The notes under the pieces are model-generated. The model ran no database searches and was not told the DNA's origin. It was given only the letters and a program-made list of their open reading frames with translations. Shown piece by piece: positions 1 through 9,904 of a DNA stretch of 64,000 nt. Both the position numbers and the translations under genes were made by a program. How positions within the stretch are numbered: position 1 is the first letter of the stretch; the number at the start of each line of letters is the position of its first letter. The stretch comes from Amoebophrya sp. A120 (lineage: Eukaryota; Sar; Dinophyceae; Syndiniales; Amoebophryaceae), in assembly GCA_905178155.1 (NCBI GenBank), contig CAJINV010000011.1:1201982-1265981 (forward strand), written 5' to 3'.

Positions 1-16
1 TGTGACATTCGCGCTG

Positions 17-754
17 TCACTCCGCGAACCAGAGGCCGTCCTGGTTGCGGTAGAAGCTCTGGCCGGCAACGTACTTTACTTCCCTTCCCGTGTTCTCGCA
101 AAAATCTTCCCCGGACACCGTAAATTGAACCTCTGGGTCACTTTCTGCTTGCCAGTATTCCCCCCGGTTGGCGCCCGGCACTCTGCCCCAGCGCCTGCCG
201 TTGATTTTTTGAAGGAACGCCGCCCGAGACTCCTCTGCTTCTTTTCTCTGTTGTTCTATCCTCGCCTTCTGTTGCTCGTTTCTTTGCGCCATTTTCCCCG
301 TAGCTTGCCTCTGTTTCTTTTGCCGGTCGGCTCGGCCCGTCTGTTCCATCCTTTTTGCACGCATAAATTCCTTTGTGGCTTCTGCATCGGGCGGGGCCTT
401 GAAGAATTGCTCTGCATCGAGGCCGTAGTGGTGGAAGTCCTGCAACACCAGCTTCCCCCACGGTGACTTAGTCGCGACCTCGTTTGCTATCCAGAGCCCG
501 GAGGGCTCTGTTTTATCTCGCGCTGCGTGTGCCACCCAAGCCATACGCTTTTCCCGCACGGCTGTCTCTATGTCCAACACCCCCAATCGCCTGCATAGCT
601 CTATTCTGCTCGCGTAGTCGTCCTCTTCTTCCTGTTCGTCGCTCTGCTGCTGCTCTCTCTGCCACTGTCTTTTCTCGCCAAGCCACGGCGGGGCCGCTGT
701 CTTTTCTCGCCAAGCCACTGTCTTTCTCTGCCACTGTCTTTTCAGCTGGGCCAC
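17..754 (-). CDS. Retroelement-like ORF, C-terminal fragment
   Basis: This 245-residue minus-strand ORF starts with a repetitive basic Q/R/K-rich stretch. A segment follows around residues 55-75 (LGVLDIETAVREKRMAWVAH) that resembles the R-R-x-x-W-x-GH region found after the reverse transcriptase core in non-LTR retrotransposons. Next comes a highly charged coiled-coil-like region (about 130-185). The compact C-terminal domain (about 186-245) contains GRRWGRVP, FCENTGREVKYVAG and GLWFAE. That last domain is clearly related to a second copy at 27811-27997. No catalytic RT or endonuclease motif is visible, so this is a fragment or the tail of an element lying beyond the window. It could instead be a host gene sharing the small domain. 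The retroelement assignment is inference from weak similarity. Confidence 0.4.
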   Translation of the reverse strand: MAQLKRQWQRKTVAWREKTAAPPWLGEKRQWQREQQQSDEQEEEDDYASRIELCRRLGVLDIETAVREKRMAWVAHAARDKTEPSGLWIANEVATKSPWGKLVLQDFHHYGLDAEQFFKAPPDAEATKEFMRAKRMEQTGRADRQKKQRQATGKMAQRNEQQKARIEQQRKEAEESRAAFLQKINGRRWGRVPGANRGEYWQAESDPEVQFTVSGEDFCENTGREVKYVAGQSFYRNQDGLWFAE

Positions 755-1052
755 GGCGGGCGGAGCCGCGGCGGCGGCGGTACAGTCGGCACGGGGTGGC
801 GCGTTTATCGGCTGGAAGTCGAACTGAGACGAAAGACAAAGAAATCAATGACGCATACTGAAATAAAACAACTCTGCTCAACTACTGCATGCCAGACCTG
901 CTAACGAAACTGATAAAGAAGACAGTCACGCTTCTTTAGTGGACCTATAAAACTCTTGGCGCCTGTAATTACCTTTCTAGCATCAGCTAGTCAAATGAAC
1001 TACGAGCTGAGGCTCGGGTTGTGTTTTTTATCCGTTTTGAATTCAATGTAAT

Positions 1053-1083
1053 GAACCGATCCAAGTTCAACTTGGATCGGTTC
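1053..1083. repeat. Perfect 15-bp inverted repeat, 1-nt loop
   Basis: The left arm GAACCGATCCAAGTT is followed by one C and then its exact reverse complement. It lies 8 bp before a second perfect hairpin. The function is unknown; a transcript end, a small-RNA precursor or a mobile-element relic are all possible. Confidence 0.9.
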
Positions 1084-1091
1084 TATGAAGA

Positions 1092-1134
1092 ATCACTATG
1101 AAGAATACAACTTAGTTGTATTCTTCATAGTGAT
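1092..1134. repeat. Perfect 20-bp inverted repeat, 3-nt loop
   Basis: The left arm begins ATCACTATGAAG and is followed by TTA and then its exact reverse complement. It is adjacent to, but unrelated in sequence to, the palindrome at 1053-1083. Confidence 0.9.
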
Positions 1135-1518
1135 CGTCATGTCCTCGTGACTACCAACTCTAGATGTGGTCTCGCCCAGGGCTCCAGACATCGTTTCTTC
1201 TTCGCATCTTCGCTACTGGTAGAAGTCGCACTTAAAAAGTAGCAGTCGTTGTCGTGCAGTCGTTTTCATCTTCGGACGAGTCGCGAATGTGTCGACTGTG
1301 ATTCACGAATCGCCCGTGTAACGCGCGTTACACGACCTGGGATTTGGTTACCGGGTCGGAGATTTATTATTTTATTATTTCGCAATGTACTACATAGCGA
1401 AAGCGAACAAACAAATGAATCGAATGTAGTCCGTTCGATGACTGCTCGACGTTCCAAACGAAAAAACAAGTAGAGAAATAAACTCAAGTAGAACCTAGAA
1501 GACCAAAACTAAGCAACG

Positions 1519-2427
1519 ATGGTGCTCGGAGGACTCAGCCACCAAATATCGACCGCTTTCGCGTCCCTACCTGCATGGAGGTCTCGCGGTAGTGAGCACT
1601 ACGCCACCTCCACAAGCCACGAATCTCCTTCGCGTTTCGGAGAAGATGAGCTGCTTCGTCTTCCTGACACAGGTAGTTCCGGGAGTTCGTCTTCATCCTC
1701 ATCAAGAAAGACGTCTTCGGCCAACTGGTGGATGTTGCCGGGAGCTGCAAATCTGGGAAGCAAGACTGGAAGCAGACCACACTCGTTGTCGTCCTTTCAT
1801 GGGCTCGACAGCGGTGTAGTGCAGCCACGAACGCGAGCGACCTCGTCACTGCAGCGTACTTCTGAATCTGATTGTACACCGGTGATGAAACGCGACAAAC
1901 ATACACAATCATCAACGCTGCACCCAAATCGAAACCCAGGAGACAGCCACAGCAAGACCTCTTTTGTCGAAGCCGGTCTGATGGGCAAGGAACACCACCA
2001 TGAGGAGCACGACCACGGCGAAGGCCACGAAAACGACCACGACAAGAAAGACCACCACGGAAACAAGACCGAGCCCCAAGACCCGAAACTCCGAGCAGCG
2101 GAGGTGAAAGCGGCGGCTAGGTCGGCGTTTCGGGTGGCCTTCATCGGATTCATGGCGGCTTCTTCGGAATGGATGTCGGCGTATGTGGGATACCAGATGG
2201 ACGTACTTTAACGTTGTGCTTTGTTTTGCTATCTAGAGCTGGTAGAGTTGTGCATAGCAAACTCCAAACTTCCCTGCCGTCGTTTCTTGTCTTTTGTGAA
2301 AAACAAAACTCTCCAAACACCAAAACAGATCGTGCTGGATGAGGAAGACAGCAAAGCCGAAGACGCGAAAGACCGAGTTATGGAAGCGAGGCGAGCCGCG
2401 GGGCCAGCACCGCAGATGATGCGGTGA
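1519..2427 (+). CDS. Hypothetical protein with His-rich segment, two exons
   Basis: I propose exon 1 at 1519-2202 and exon 2 at 2329-2427, joined by a GT-AG intron (gtacttt...aaacag) in phase 0. This gives 260 residues. The N-terminal half is Ser-rich and low in complexity (an SSGSSSSSSS-like run near residue 55). A His/Asp/Glu-rich stretch at about 157-180 (KEHHHEEHDHGEGHENDHD) could bind metal. The conserved-looking tail (about 195-260) has a short hydrophobic segment (AFRVAFIGFMAA) and ends in a charged helix. I recognise no family. The exon join keeps frame and the 3' splice site is pyrimidine-poor but canonical. A single-exon form ending at 2211 is the alternative. Confidence 0.55.
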
Positions 2428-3681
2428 GAAACAAACACATTGTGACGTAGCAAGAATAACAGAACGGATATCCTCTGATCGTGATCGTCGTCATTGTGAC
2501 TCCGTATTTTTGCAGCTAATTGGACAAATCTGTATCTGAAGCTGCTTTTCGGCTCAGAGCGTGATCTTTCGTATTTCTTTCGAAGGGAAAACTTTGACAA
2601 CACCACCAACACTTAATCCACGAATAATACTTCGACGCTCTACCTCTACAAGTACAAGTGACTGATGCAACTAGATGCAAGAAGTAGACTTTCGTACAAC
2701 TTCCGTAGCTCGGTCGTGAATCGGAAATGAAAACCAAAACGTGTCTTAATGCCAGAAGGAGATTCGTTTTCGCCGTCATGGTGATATGCAATCAACACAC
2801 CGCTGTCGTCGATACTGTTTGATCGTCAAAAAAATCGTAGTCTTCAGTACGAAAAACGAACCGGAAGCGAAAATCTGTCGTGAAGAACGCTTTAATCTCT
2901 GAAGAAATCGGAAACTCTTGGTGATAAATTTCCAATTCGTCATGCCATCGTGAAACTTCTTCGTCGTCGCAATTCGTCAGGCTACGCTCACATGAAAACG
3001 TTTACGTCAACGAATCGAAATCGTAATCGTATTGATGGACATTGCACAGAATTATATCCACAACGTAAAGAAAGGTAAAACTGAATTCGTTCGGAATGTT
3101 TCGTCATGTAAAATCTTCGGATCATCGTCGGCGGTCATGATGTTGAAGCTAGCTTTCATATTCATCTTACGTTCCTGAAAATGTCACAATTTTTCAGTGA
3201 AATCTTGATCCAAAATTCCCCTACATCTTTAAAAAGCTCTCTCCCACCCATATTTTCAATTTCGTAGTAGTTTCGTACCCCGAACGCAAAATTTTGTTTC
3301 TCTCTGCATGTAACCAAAAATTTTTGTATTTTCCGTTTTTCCCCTATCTTGTTCGACCGAATAATTTTCCAAACTAGAATTTGTTGCAGGTTGTTGGGTT
3401 TTCGAAAGAAAGTACTGTAGAAAATGTCCTAAGAAAGTGGAAGAAAATTGTGAGTAGAGGAGATAACACTCAAAGACATCATAACTGGCTCACTCTGCTG
3501 CTCAGGCGAAGTTTGATTCCCTGCTCGCAAGAACGACAAAAAAAATTTCGTCCCCCTCCCGTGTGGCAAGTAGTACCCAGACATCGAGAGTTGGAGCCGA
3601 CGCCAACTAGCGACAACCCGCCGCACCAGAAGAAGTTGAAGTACCCGCATCGGATTTTCGCAACACAAACCCGACGGCAAG
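2428..3681. other. Intergenic, nothing recognised
   Basis: This stretch is AT-rich without a credible ORF. It probably holds the 3' end of the His-rich gene and the 5' region of the RsmE gene. Confidence 0.6.
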
Positions 3682-6600
3682 ATGAATCTGTTACTGTTCT
3701 GGCACAGTGAGATCACCAAGGAGGAGGTGAAGGGGCATAATATGTACACGGTGGAAATCGACCCCACAGATTACAGGTACTTACTGCTTTTGCGAAGATT
3801 GCATGAGGAACAATTTTGGACATGATTTAATTATGTACGTACAAGTAGATGCTTTCATACTGCTCTGCATGGCAGGATGACAGATGAACAAGTGGGATGT
3901 CGTACAACCTCAATATGAAGCAAGAAATGCAAAATCGAAAAATCAAGAAAAACATTAAAAAAAACACACATCCAGGTTTACCCACATTTTCGAAGTCCTA
4001 AACCTTTCTGGCTTCGTCGACCAGGTGGTGAAAGTTGGCATTGTCAACGGCAACACGGGGCTCGGCGAGGTCGAGTGGATCACGTACCCAAGGAATGACT
4101 TGCTCCGTCAGAAACTGGAAACGGGCGACGTGAAGTACCCCGTTTGCCTCCACGTCACCTCCGTGAGCCCGGAGGAGCTGCAGCCCCAGGAAAAAATCCA
4201 ACCCGGGGAAGAGGAGATTGACGCAAAGCAGTTGTTGAGCACAAGGGGAATCGGACGGGAGCAGGACGATGATAGTTATCTGCCCTATGTGTTGGAAAAC
4301 CGAAAAACGCTGATCTGCAAGCGGGTCGGCCCCAGCTACGGTCGCCGGGAGCCGCAGTTCGATCTGGACGGGTTTCTCGCGGCCAAATCGGAACAGGACG
4401 GGGAGCCGCCAAACAAGAGGTCAAGGTCCAACAGCCTGGCCAGTAATACCCCGCAGATGTCACCCGTGAAATACTCGGGGGACAAGAAGCTCGTGCACTT
4501 TATCCAGAGGTACTAGCCATAGCCGCTATGTTCCTCTTTGAGTTTTTTGCTTTTACTTTTGTTTTGATGTTCACTTGGTAATGTTAGCCAGTGCCAGTGA
4601 CATCAGTTTCAATAGCCATCGATCTACTTGTGAGCGAATGCATTAATAGTTACTTGCGCCACATCTACATCAGGCGACAATTCCGTTTGTTATTTGAAAA
4701 TCAATTTTCCCCATCTAAAATCCACTACAGACTCCGTGTCAAGCTGAAATTCACGCCCGAGCAGCTGTACCAGGGCCATGAAATGCAGCTTACGCGAAAA
4801 ACCTTCTTTATGGAGCTGTCAGGTTTGAAATCGTCAAAGTTGAAATAGTTTGCCATGCATAAAATGCAACGCAGAAAGTGTCTGTCTTGCAGAGTAGGCA
4901 AGGGGGGCAGATTGTAAGCCTGTTTTGAGGTAGAAATAAAGCTGCTGAAGTAGCATGACAAAAGGCGACTTCCTTACCCAAACAGCACGACAGACTGGAT
5001 TTCGGATCTACCCAAATTTGTCATGCGCCACTTGGCAACGGGGTTGCAACTTTCATCCATTTTCTGCATTACAAGTTATTTCAACTTTGTCGATTTCAAT
5101 CCTGACACATCCATATTCTTTACCCGCGGCGAACTCGCCCTGGGCCACACCGGTCGTTAGCATACAGAAGGGTGAATTTCCAGTGAACAATTTGTATTGC
5201 GTGGCATGATGCATGGATTAATCTTCAGGTGCATGCGAAGAACTAGAACACGAGGACAACATACAAGAAGCCAGCGCGCCGCGTTGATGGGCTGCTTGGC
5301 TGGTGGCGCTTCCCTCCTGTGGACGCTTGCCGCTTGTTGCCCAAAGAGGCGCACCTGGTGGACTGCGAAGCAACGCAGGTGGCTTAGGGCGGTCTTACAA
5401 CACGACGCTGCATGATCCGCAGACTCGATAGTGGCGGATCGACCGGGACGAGGGCTATGCCTGTAAAGGGGGTCAAAGGTACTAGCTCAACATGTCAAAA
5501 TAGAGAAGTCGCGTCACGGGTTGTGGCTGCCTCGGCTTGGATATCTGGAGACAGGTTGCTACGGATGCTAGCATCGCCTGCTTTGCTTTGTAAGTAACCT
5601 CCTCCCAGCTGTGTTCCTGCCTCATCTTGGTCGGTTCCTCTAGTAGTCTTCTTTGACGTGACCCCCAGGTCAGGAATTCTCTTGGTGAATTTTGAGGCTT
5701 TGTCTTTTTGCGAAACTTTTTTGAAGCCCCAAACTCGGAGTCTCTCACGCGCTAGCGAATTTTGAACAGGCACCGGAACCCAAAATTCACCGGCGCCCTT
5801 TTCAAAATTCACCCGAAAATTCACCGAGCGCCCCTTTTCGACCGTGATAAGCAAACTTTGGCGCAGAAAAGTGCTCAAAAATGTGCACAGGTAGGCCCTG
5901 GGGAGTGGGGCCGAGGGGAAAAGACAAGCGCCCTCTGTTGCCCTCAGCCCGTCTATATTCTGCCGAAAAGGCCTGGGGAGTTCACGCGCCTGCCGGGTAG
6001 AGGCGTCAAAGCTCTCGGCCTGGTCCTTTCACTCGTTTTTTTGCGCCTTCTTCCCTAATTGCATGTGCTTCGCAGCCTTTCTTTTTAGCGTCTTTGCCGC
6101 GGCTGCTGCAGTGCTCTATGCGAGCACAGGGAGACGAATAGACATGGCCAAAGAACGGCACCCAGGCCATGCCTAGAAGCTGCCCGCCGCATAATAAATT
6201 AAGCCTTGACTTCTGCGGTGTGCAGAACCCACTTCCCAGAAGGGCAAGAGGGATAATGCCCCGGCGGACTCATCTGCAATCTGTCATGCAAAATTCACTA
6301 CAAATTCGCCACTTCTCATGCTAACGGGTGTTAAAGCTGTAACTTCTTTACCCGCGGCGAACTCGCCCTGGGCCACACCGCCCCGGCACCGCATATCCTG
6401 AGTAAAAACGTACCCACACCAGAGTTGTAATGCAGATTTGCAAAGACAGCAAGACTTGTAATGCGCATCCGCATGAGAGCCATTTCCAATCGTGATGTGG
6501 GATTTGTGATGCTGTGAACAGGATGAGCAGATGAATCTGTGATGCGGCTGCACTTGCTAACCTGCACTACACTGCAGAGCGCAATTTGTCATGCGTGACT

Positions 6601-8500
6601 CACAAAGCTCCTAGGTTTGTGTTGCAAAATCCCCATCCTGACTCTGGTGTGGGTACGTTTTTACTCAGGATACCGCAGCCAATTTTGTCACCCTCGCAGA
6701 TTGCGCTCGGATCTCCCGAAATGCCACTCTCGCCGCTGATGCGACAGACGCAGGTGAAGGAGAGGAAAGAGGGCATCAACTACGTTTTCTTCAAGGTATA
6801 GGGATCAGTACAACTTTTTTTTGTGCGGCTAGTAATGCGCATCCGTCTCCTGCCATCTAAGGCGTAAGCGGAGCGCACGCTGCATTTATATGACTTTTTT
6901 CAACTACCAAGGAATGTGACCACCCAGGCAGGACGAGCGTAAGCTAGTGTCATGTTGATCATCGCAAACCAATCTTTGTCTTTATGCAACGAAACCCCAC
7001 AACAGGGCGCCGCGCTCCCGAAGCTTCCGGACGGCGTGACAGAGGACAACGACCCGCTCCGGACTCGTCTCTTCTACGTGGAAGACCCCATCCTTTCCGG
7101 CGACCTCTCCGGCAACGACGGGCCGAGCAATCTCGTGAGCAGCGAGGCCAGCGGAGACGACGGCAAGCAGCTCCCCGGCCTGGGCAAGATCTACGTGAAT
7201 GAGAAGGGGGAGAAGATCTACCCGGACGTTCCCGAGAACACGAAGATCCAGGTGCAGTCGAAAAAGGGCGAGGAAACGACCCGCGTCGTGATTCCCGGCA
7301 CGCCCGAGCTGACCGCCGTCCCCGGCGGCAAGAAGGGCAAGGGGGCGAGCCCACACATTTTGAAGCCCCCACCCGCGAAATTGTCCAAGCCCGTGCCGAA
7401 GGCCGAGGCGATGGCGGCGAGCAAGAGGGAAACTTCCGGCAGTCCGGAGCCCAACAAGGAACGAAAATCTGGGCGAAAATCCTCCATGCGACTCGGGAAA
7501 GCGCCGTTGTGGGACGTGCACCCGAATATCGACGTGATTCTCTGCTGTCCACGACCAAAAACGCTGGACAAAATCTTCGCGCAACTCGCAAACTTCGGCG
7601 TCAGGCGAATTTTTGTCGTGGGCGCCGCGAAGAAGGTATTGGGTGGTTCTTTATGTATAGCAAGTACATCATCTGCATCTGTATGTGATGTCCAGTAGCT
7701 GTGTATACTTGTTCATCGATCCCAGTCATACACTGCGTATCGCTTCCAGCACCTCGTTTCGACGAGGAAAGCTATCATGGTCCTCATCATTTTTTCATGC
7801 TCGAGAATAGAACAAGTTTAAGATGAAATTCAAATTATCCAAACCGATTCCTCCATCACAACAGGTCGAGCCGTCCTATTTCAGCAACACGAAAAAACTG
7901 TCCCCCGAGAACATCGAAAGAGCGCTTCTCGAGGGTCTGTCCCAGTCCGCGTATTACACCCGGATGCCGATGGTCCGGGTGTTGCCGAAACTCAGCATCA
8001 CGGAATTGTTGAAGTCCGGGTTCGGCATCAACAGCAAGATCTCACCCAAGATCGAGAAGAACCGCGGCCCGGAGCTCCCGCCGGACCCGACGGACAAGTC
8101 GACGCAACTCACCTTCGCGAACCACGAGGAAGCTTTCAGCGACGTGATGACCAGTGCCCAGATGGAGGAAACGACGATGTTCGCAGTTCGGGGGAAGACT
8201 TGTGCGAACAACTACCAGTACGGGAGTCTCAACCTAGTCGCGCACCCGTCCTCCACTTCCAGGAAAATCTCCGACATCATCTGCGACGACACCTACGCCG
8301 CGTTTCGGGGCGGGTTCTTGGGGAAAAGAGCCTACAACCGCATTGTGCTCTGCATCGGACCGGAGGGCGGCTGGACGGACCACGAGCTGGAACACGAATT
8401 AACCGCGTTCGAACAGGTGTCGCTCGGGCCCCGGGTCTTGAAGACGTCGGACGCCACGCAAAGTGTGTTGACCTTGCTGTACGAAGAGCTCGGGATCTAG
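3682..8500 (+). CDS. RsmE-type rRNA (m3U) methyltransferase, seven exons
   Basis: RsmE proteins are SPOUT enzymes that methylate N3 of a uridine in small-subunit rRNA (U1498 in E. coli); eukaryotic copies often act in organelles. Exons are 3682-3776, 3976-4509, 4731-4808, 6349-6393, 6678-6795, 7006-7635 and 7865-8500. They sum to 2136 nt (711 residues). The N-terminus MNLLLF and the VKVGIVNGNTGLGEVEW segment fit the PUA-like domain. KTLDKIFAQLANFGVRRIFV, then EPSYF and LLEGLSQS, match the start of the SPOUT domain. IGPEGGWTDHE (about residue 662) and LGPRVLKTSDA (about 687) are the S-adenosylmethionine-binding knot motifs. Bacterial RsmE is about 245 residues, so some 450 residues are insertions, largely charged low-complexity linker. 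Four introns are GT-AG. Two removed segments (4809-5115 and 6394-6672) are introner-like, and one (5153-6343) is flanked by a 37-bp duplication. Organelle targeting is not obvious. Confidence 0.85.
4809..5115. mobile_element. Introner-like element, family 1, TSD TTCTT
   Basis: This 307-bp element lies inside the RsmE gene. It starts TATGGAGCTGTCAGG and ends CCTGACACATCCATA, with inverted ends carrying the family-1 core GAAATCG(A/T)CAAAGTTGAAATA. TTCTT flanks both sides (4804-4808, 5116-5120). Removal rejoins AAAACCTTCTT with TACCCGC in frame. GT-AG borders are not available at the junction. Confidence 0.85.
5116..5152 (+). repeat. 37-bp exon-derived direct repeat, left copy
   Basis: TTCTTTACCCGCGGCGAACT... 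is repeated exactly at 6344-6380. One copy is needed in the RsmE reading frame (FTRGELALGHT); the other is redundant. Confidence 0.9.
5153..6343. mobile_element. Large intronic insert with imperfect inverted ends
   Basis: This 1191-bp insert separates the two 37-bp copies. Near its ends, TAGCATACAGAAGGGTGAATTT (from 5158) faces a near reverse complement ending ATGCTA at 6323, so it has imperfect terminal inverted repeats. No matching 5-bp duplication sits beside them, unlike the small elements. Keeping both 37-bp copies as exon creates a stop, so the whole segment plus one copy must be spliced out. Internally I see no convincing ORF. Parts are GC-rich, and near 5757-5835 a short AAAATTCACC-like motif recurs. 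Confidence 0.6.
6344..6380 (+). repeat. 37-bp exon-derived direct repeat, right copy
   Basis: Exact copy of 5116-5152. It runs directly into the downstream RsmE exon (GHTAPAPQPIL after removal of the next element), so this copy is probably the one retained in mRNA. Confidence 0.9.
6394..6672. mobile_element. Introner-like element, singleton, TSD CCGCA
   Basis: This 279-bp element lies in the RsmE gene. The first 32 bases (TATCCTGAGTAAAAACGTAC...) and the last 32 are exact reverse complements. CCGCA flanks it at 6389-6393 and 6673-6677. Removal joins GCACCGCA to GCCAATTTTG in frame. Confidence 0.9.
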
Positions 8501-9904
8501 AGGGTTGGTGACATGATCTTCATCACGACCATCACGAGGACGAGCCATTCGACATGCAGGGTTCTGCACTGATTTCTCAAGCGACACAAAAATAGGATTT
8601 TTTATAGCGACTTTATCTTTATTCGAGTTTACAGACCAATAGCAATAGCAAAGTAGTAGTTCAGACAGAGACAGCTCTGTCACTATTCACTACAGTTTAT
8701 TCCAGAATTTTCAAAGAAATCTTTTACAGACACAGTTTTCATCATCCTAGCAATAGCAATAGCTTAGTTGCTACCACTCAGAGGCGACAAACAAAAACAT
8801 AACGGTTAGCACTTCTAAACTTGTAGTTTATCGTTGTAGCGACAACTATCACAATTACCTATCTTTAGAATTCAGTATATGCACGACAATCAAGTACGAG
8901 TTTGAATTTGAGCGGAGGTGTAGCTTTTGGCATACGACTAGCACGATTTAGTTGTAGCAGTAGCGCAGAAGGAGCAAGACGCATTTGCTGTTCGAGGTGA
9001 TAAGTTAAGACAACTTCACTTCATTTGTACACCATTCGGCGACTACGACTACGAGAAAGAGGCCTGTTGCGCTTTGTACCGAAAAGGAGGGTCGTGCTAG
9101 ATGTATGATTCACAAAACGTTCAAACCTGTACCTACTATTGAAGATTTGAAATGTACATTCTTGCGTAGAAGTTTTCCCGGGCTGCCAAGGGTCCAGCCT
9201 CTTCCTACTTTTGCCCTCTTCTACTTTTTCCTCTTTATTGCCTACTCCAACCAGGTAGAGCTAGCGCAGTAGTGGTTGTGGTCGGTGATGCTGATAAGTA
9301 CTAAGTAAGTAGCCGCCCTTGCTTTCATCTCGATTCGGTCGAAACTAAGATTTTGGAGTCGCAGATTCCCACACCCAGCACTCGGTCTGTTTGTTGTGTC
9401 TTACCGTGAAATGAAACGGCACGGATGCTTTATTAATTTGCAGGTTTATCGGTCGGTTGCAAAAGTTGCACTACAAGTGTGAGCTGTTAATACTCGCTTT
9501 CGGTTATTCTCATTCTCTTATCGAACAGTGCCTTACTTTTTGAACCCAAAAATCGGCTTCAATCGCGGAAAAAAAAACACCAGGTCTCCACCAAAAAGAG
9601 GAGGGCCCTGAGACCAAAAACCCCTTTTTGACTCCACATTTCATTCCTTATTCCCGTGGGGGCTGCGGCACGGGAGTCCTTGTTAGTACATCATCACATT
9701 TCTAAGTTGCACACGAAGATTCTCATCCTTTTATTCTTTACCTCCACGACGTCTTATCTCGTCGGGTAGTTACAAGTTACGTGACCTGGGTGTTTTAGGT
9801 TCATCTCGTCCAAACTATCCAACTGCAGTAAACCAGGTTCTAGATCATGTTGATCTAGTTCCTGGTGTAGTTACATAAGTAGCGAAGCAGGAGTTATCAT
9901 CAAT
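8501..9904. other. Intergenic, one imperfect hairpin
   Basis: I find no credible ORF here. The stretch is AT-rich with scattered poly-A and poly-T. The only structure I noted is the imperfect palindrome at 9832-9866, upstream of the cyclin-like gene. Confidence 0.6.
9832..9866. repeat. Imperfect 16-bp inverted repeat upstream of a gene
   Basis: ACCAGGTTCTAGATCA is followed by TGT and then TGATCTAGTTCCTGGT, with two mismatched pairs in 16. It ends 38 bp before the ATG of the cyclin-like gene. It could be a 5' UTR hairpin or an operator-like site; function unknown. Confidence 0.7.

Larger units (their letters stand above)
755..1518. other. Intergenic, with two perfect palindromes
   Basis: I see no supportable gene. 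The stretch begins GC-rich (CGG-type runs near 755-790) and becomes AT-richer. Its only clear structures are the two perfect hairpins at 1053-1083 and 1092-1134. Confidence 0.6.

Noticed and set aside
5116-5157. Using both 37-bp copies as RsmE exons with a 5-bp TSD type intron between TAGCAT and ATGCTA
   Set aside because: Either choice of retained bases puts an in-frame TAA (TGT TAA) directly after the junction.
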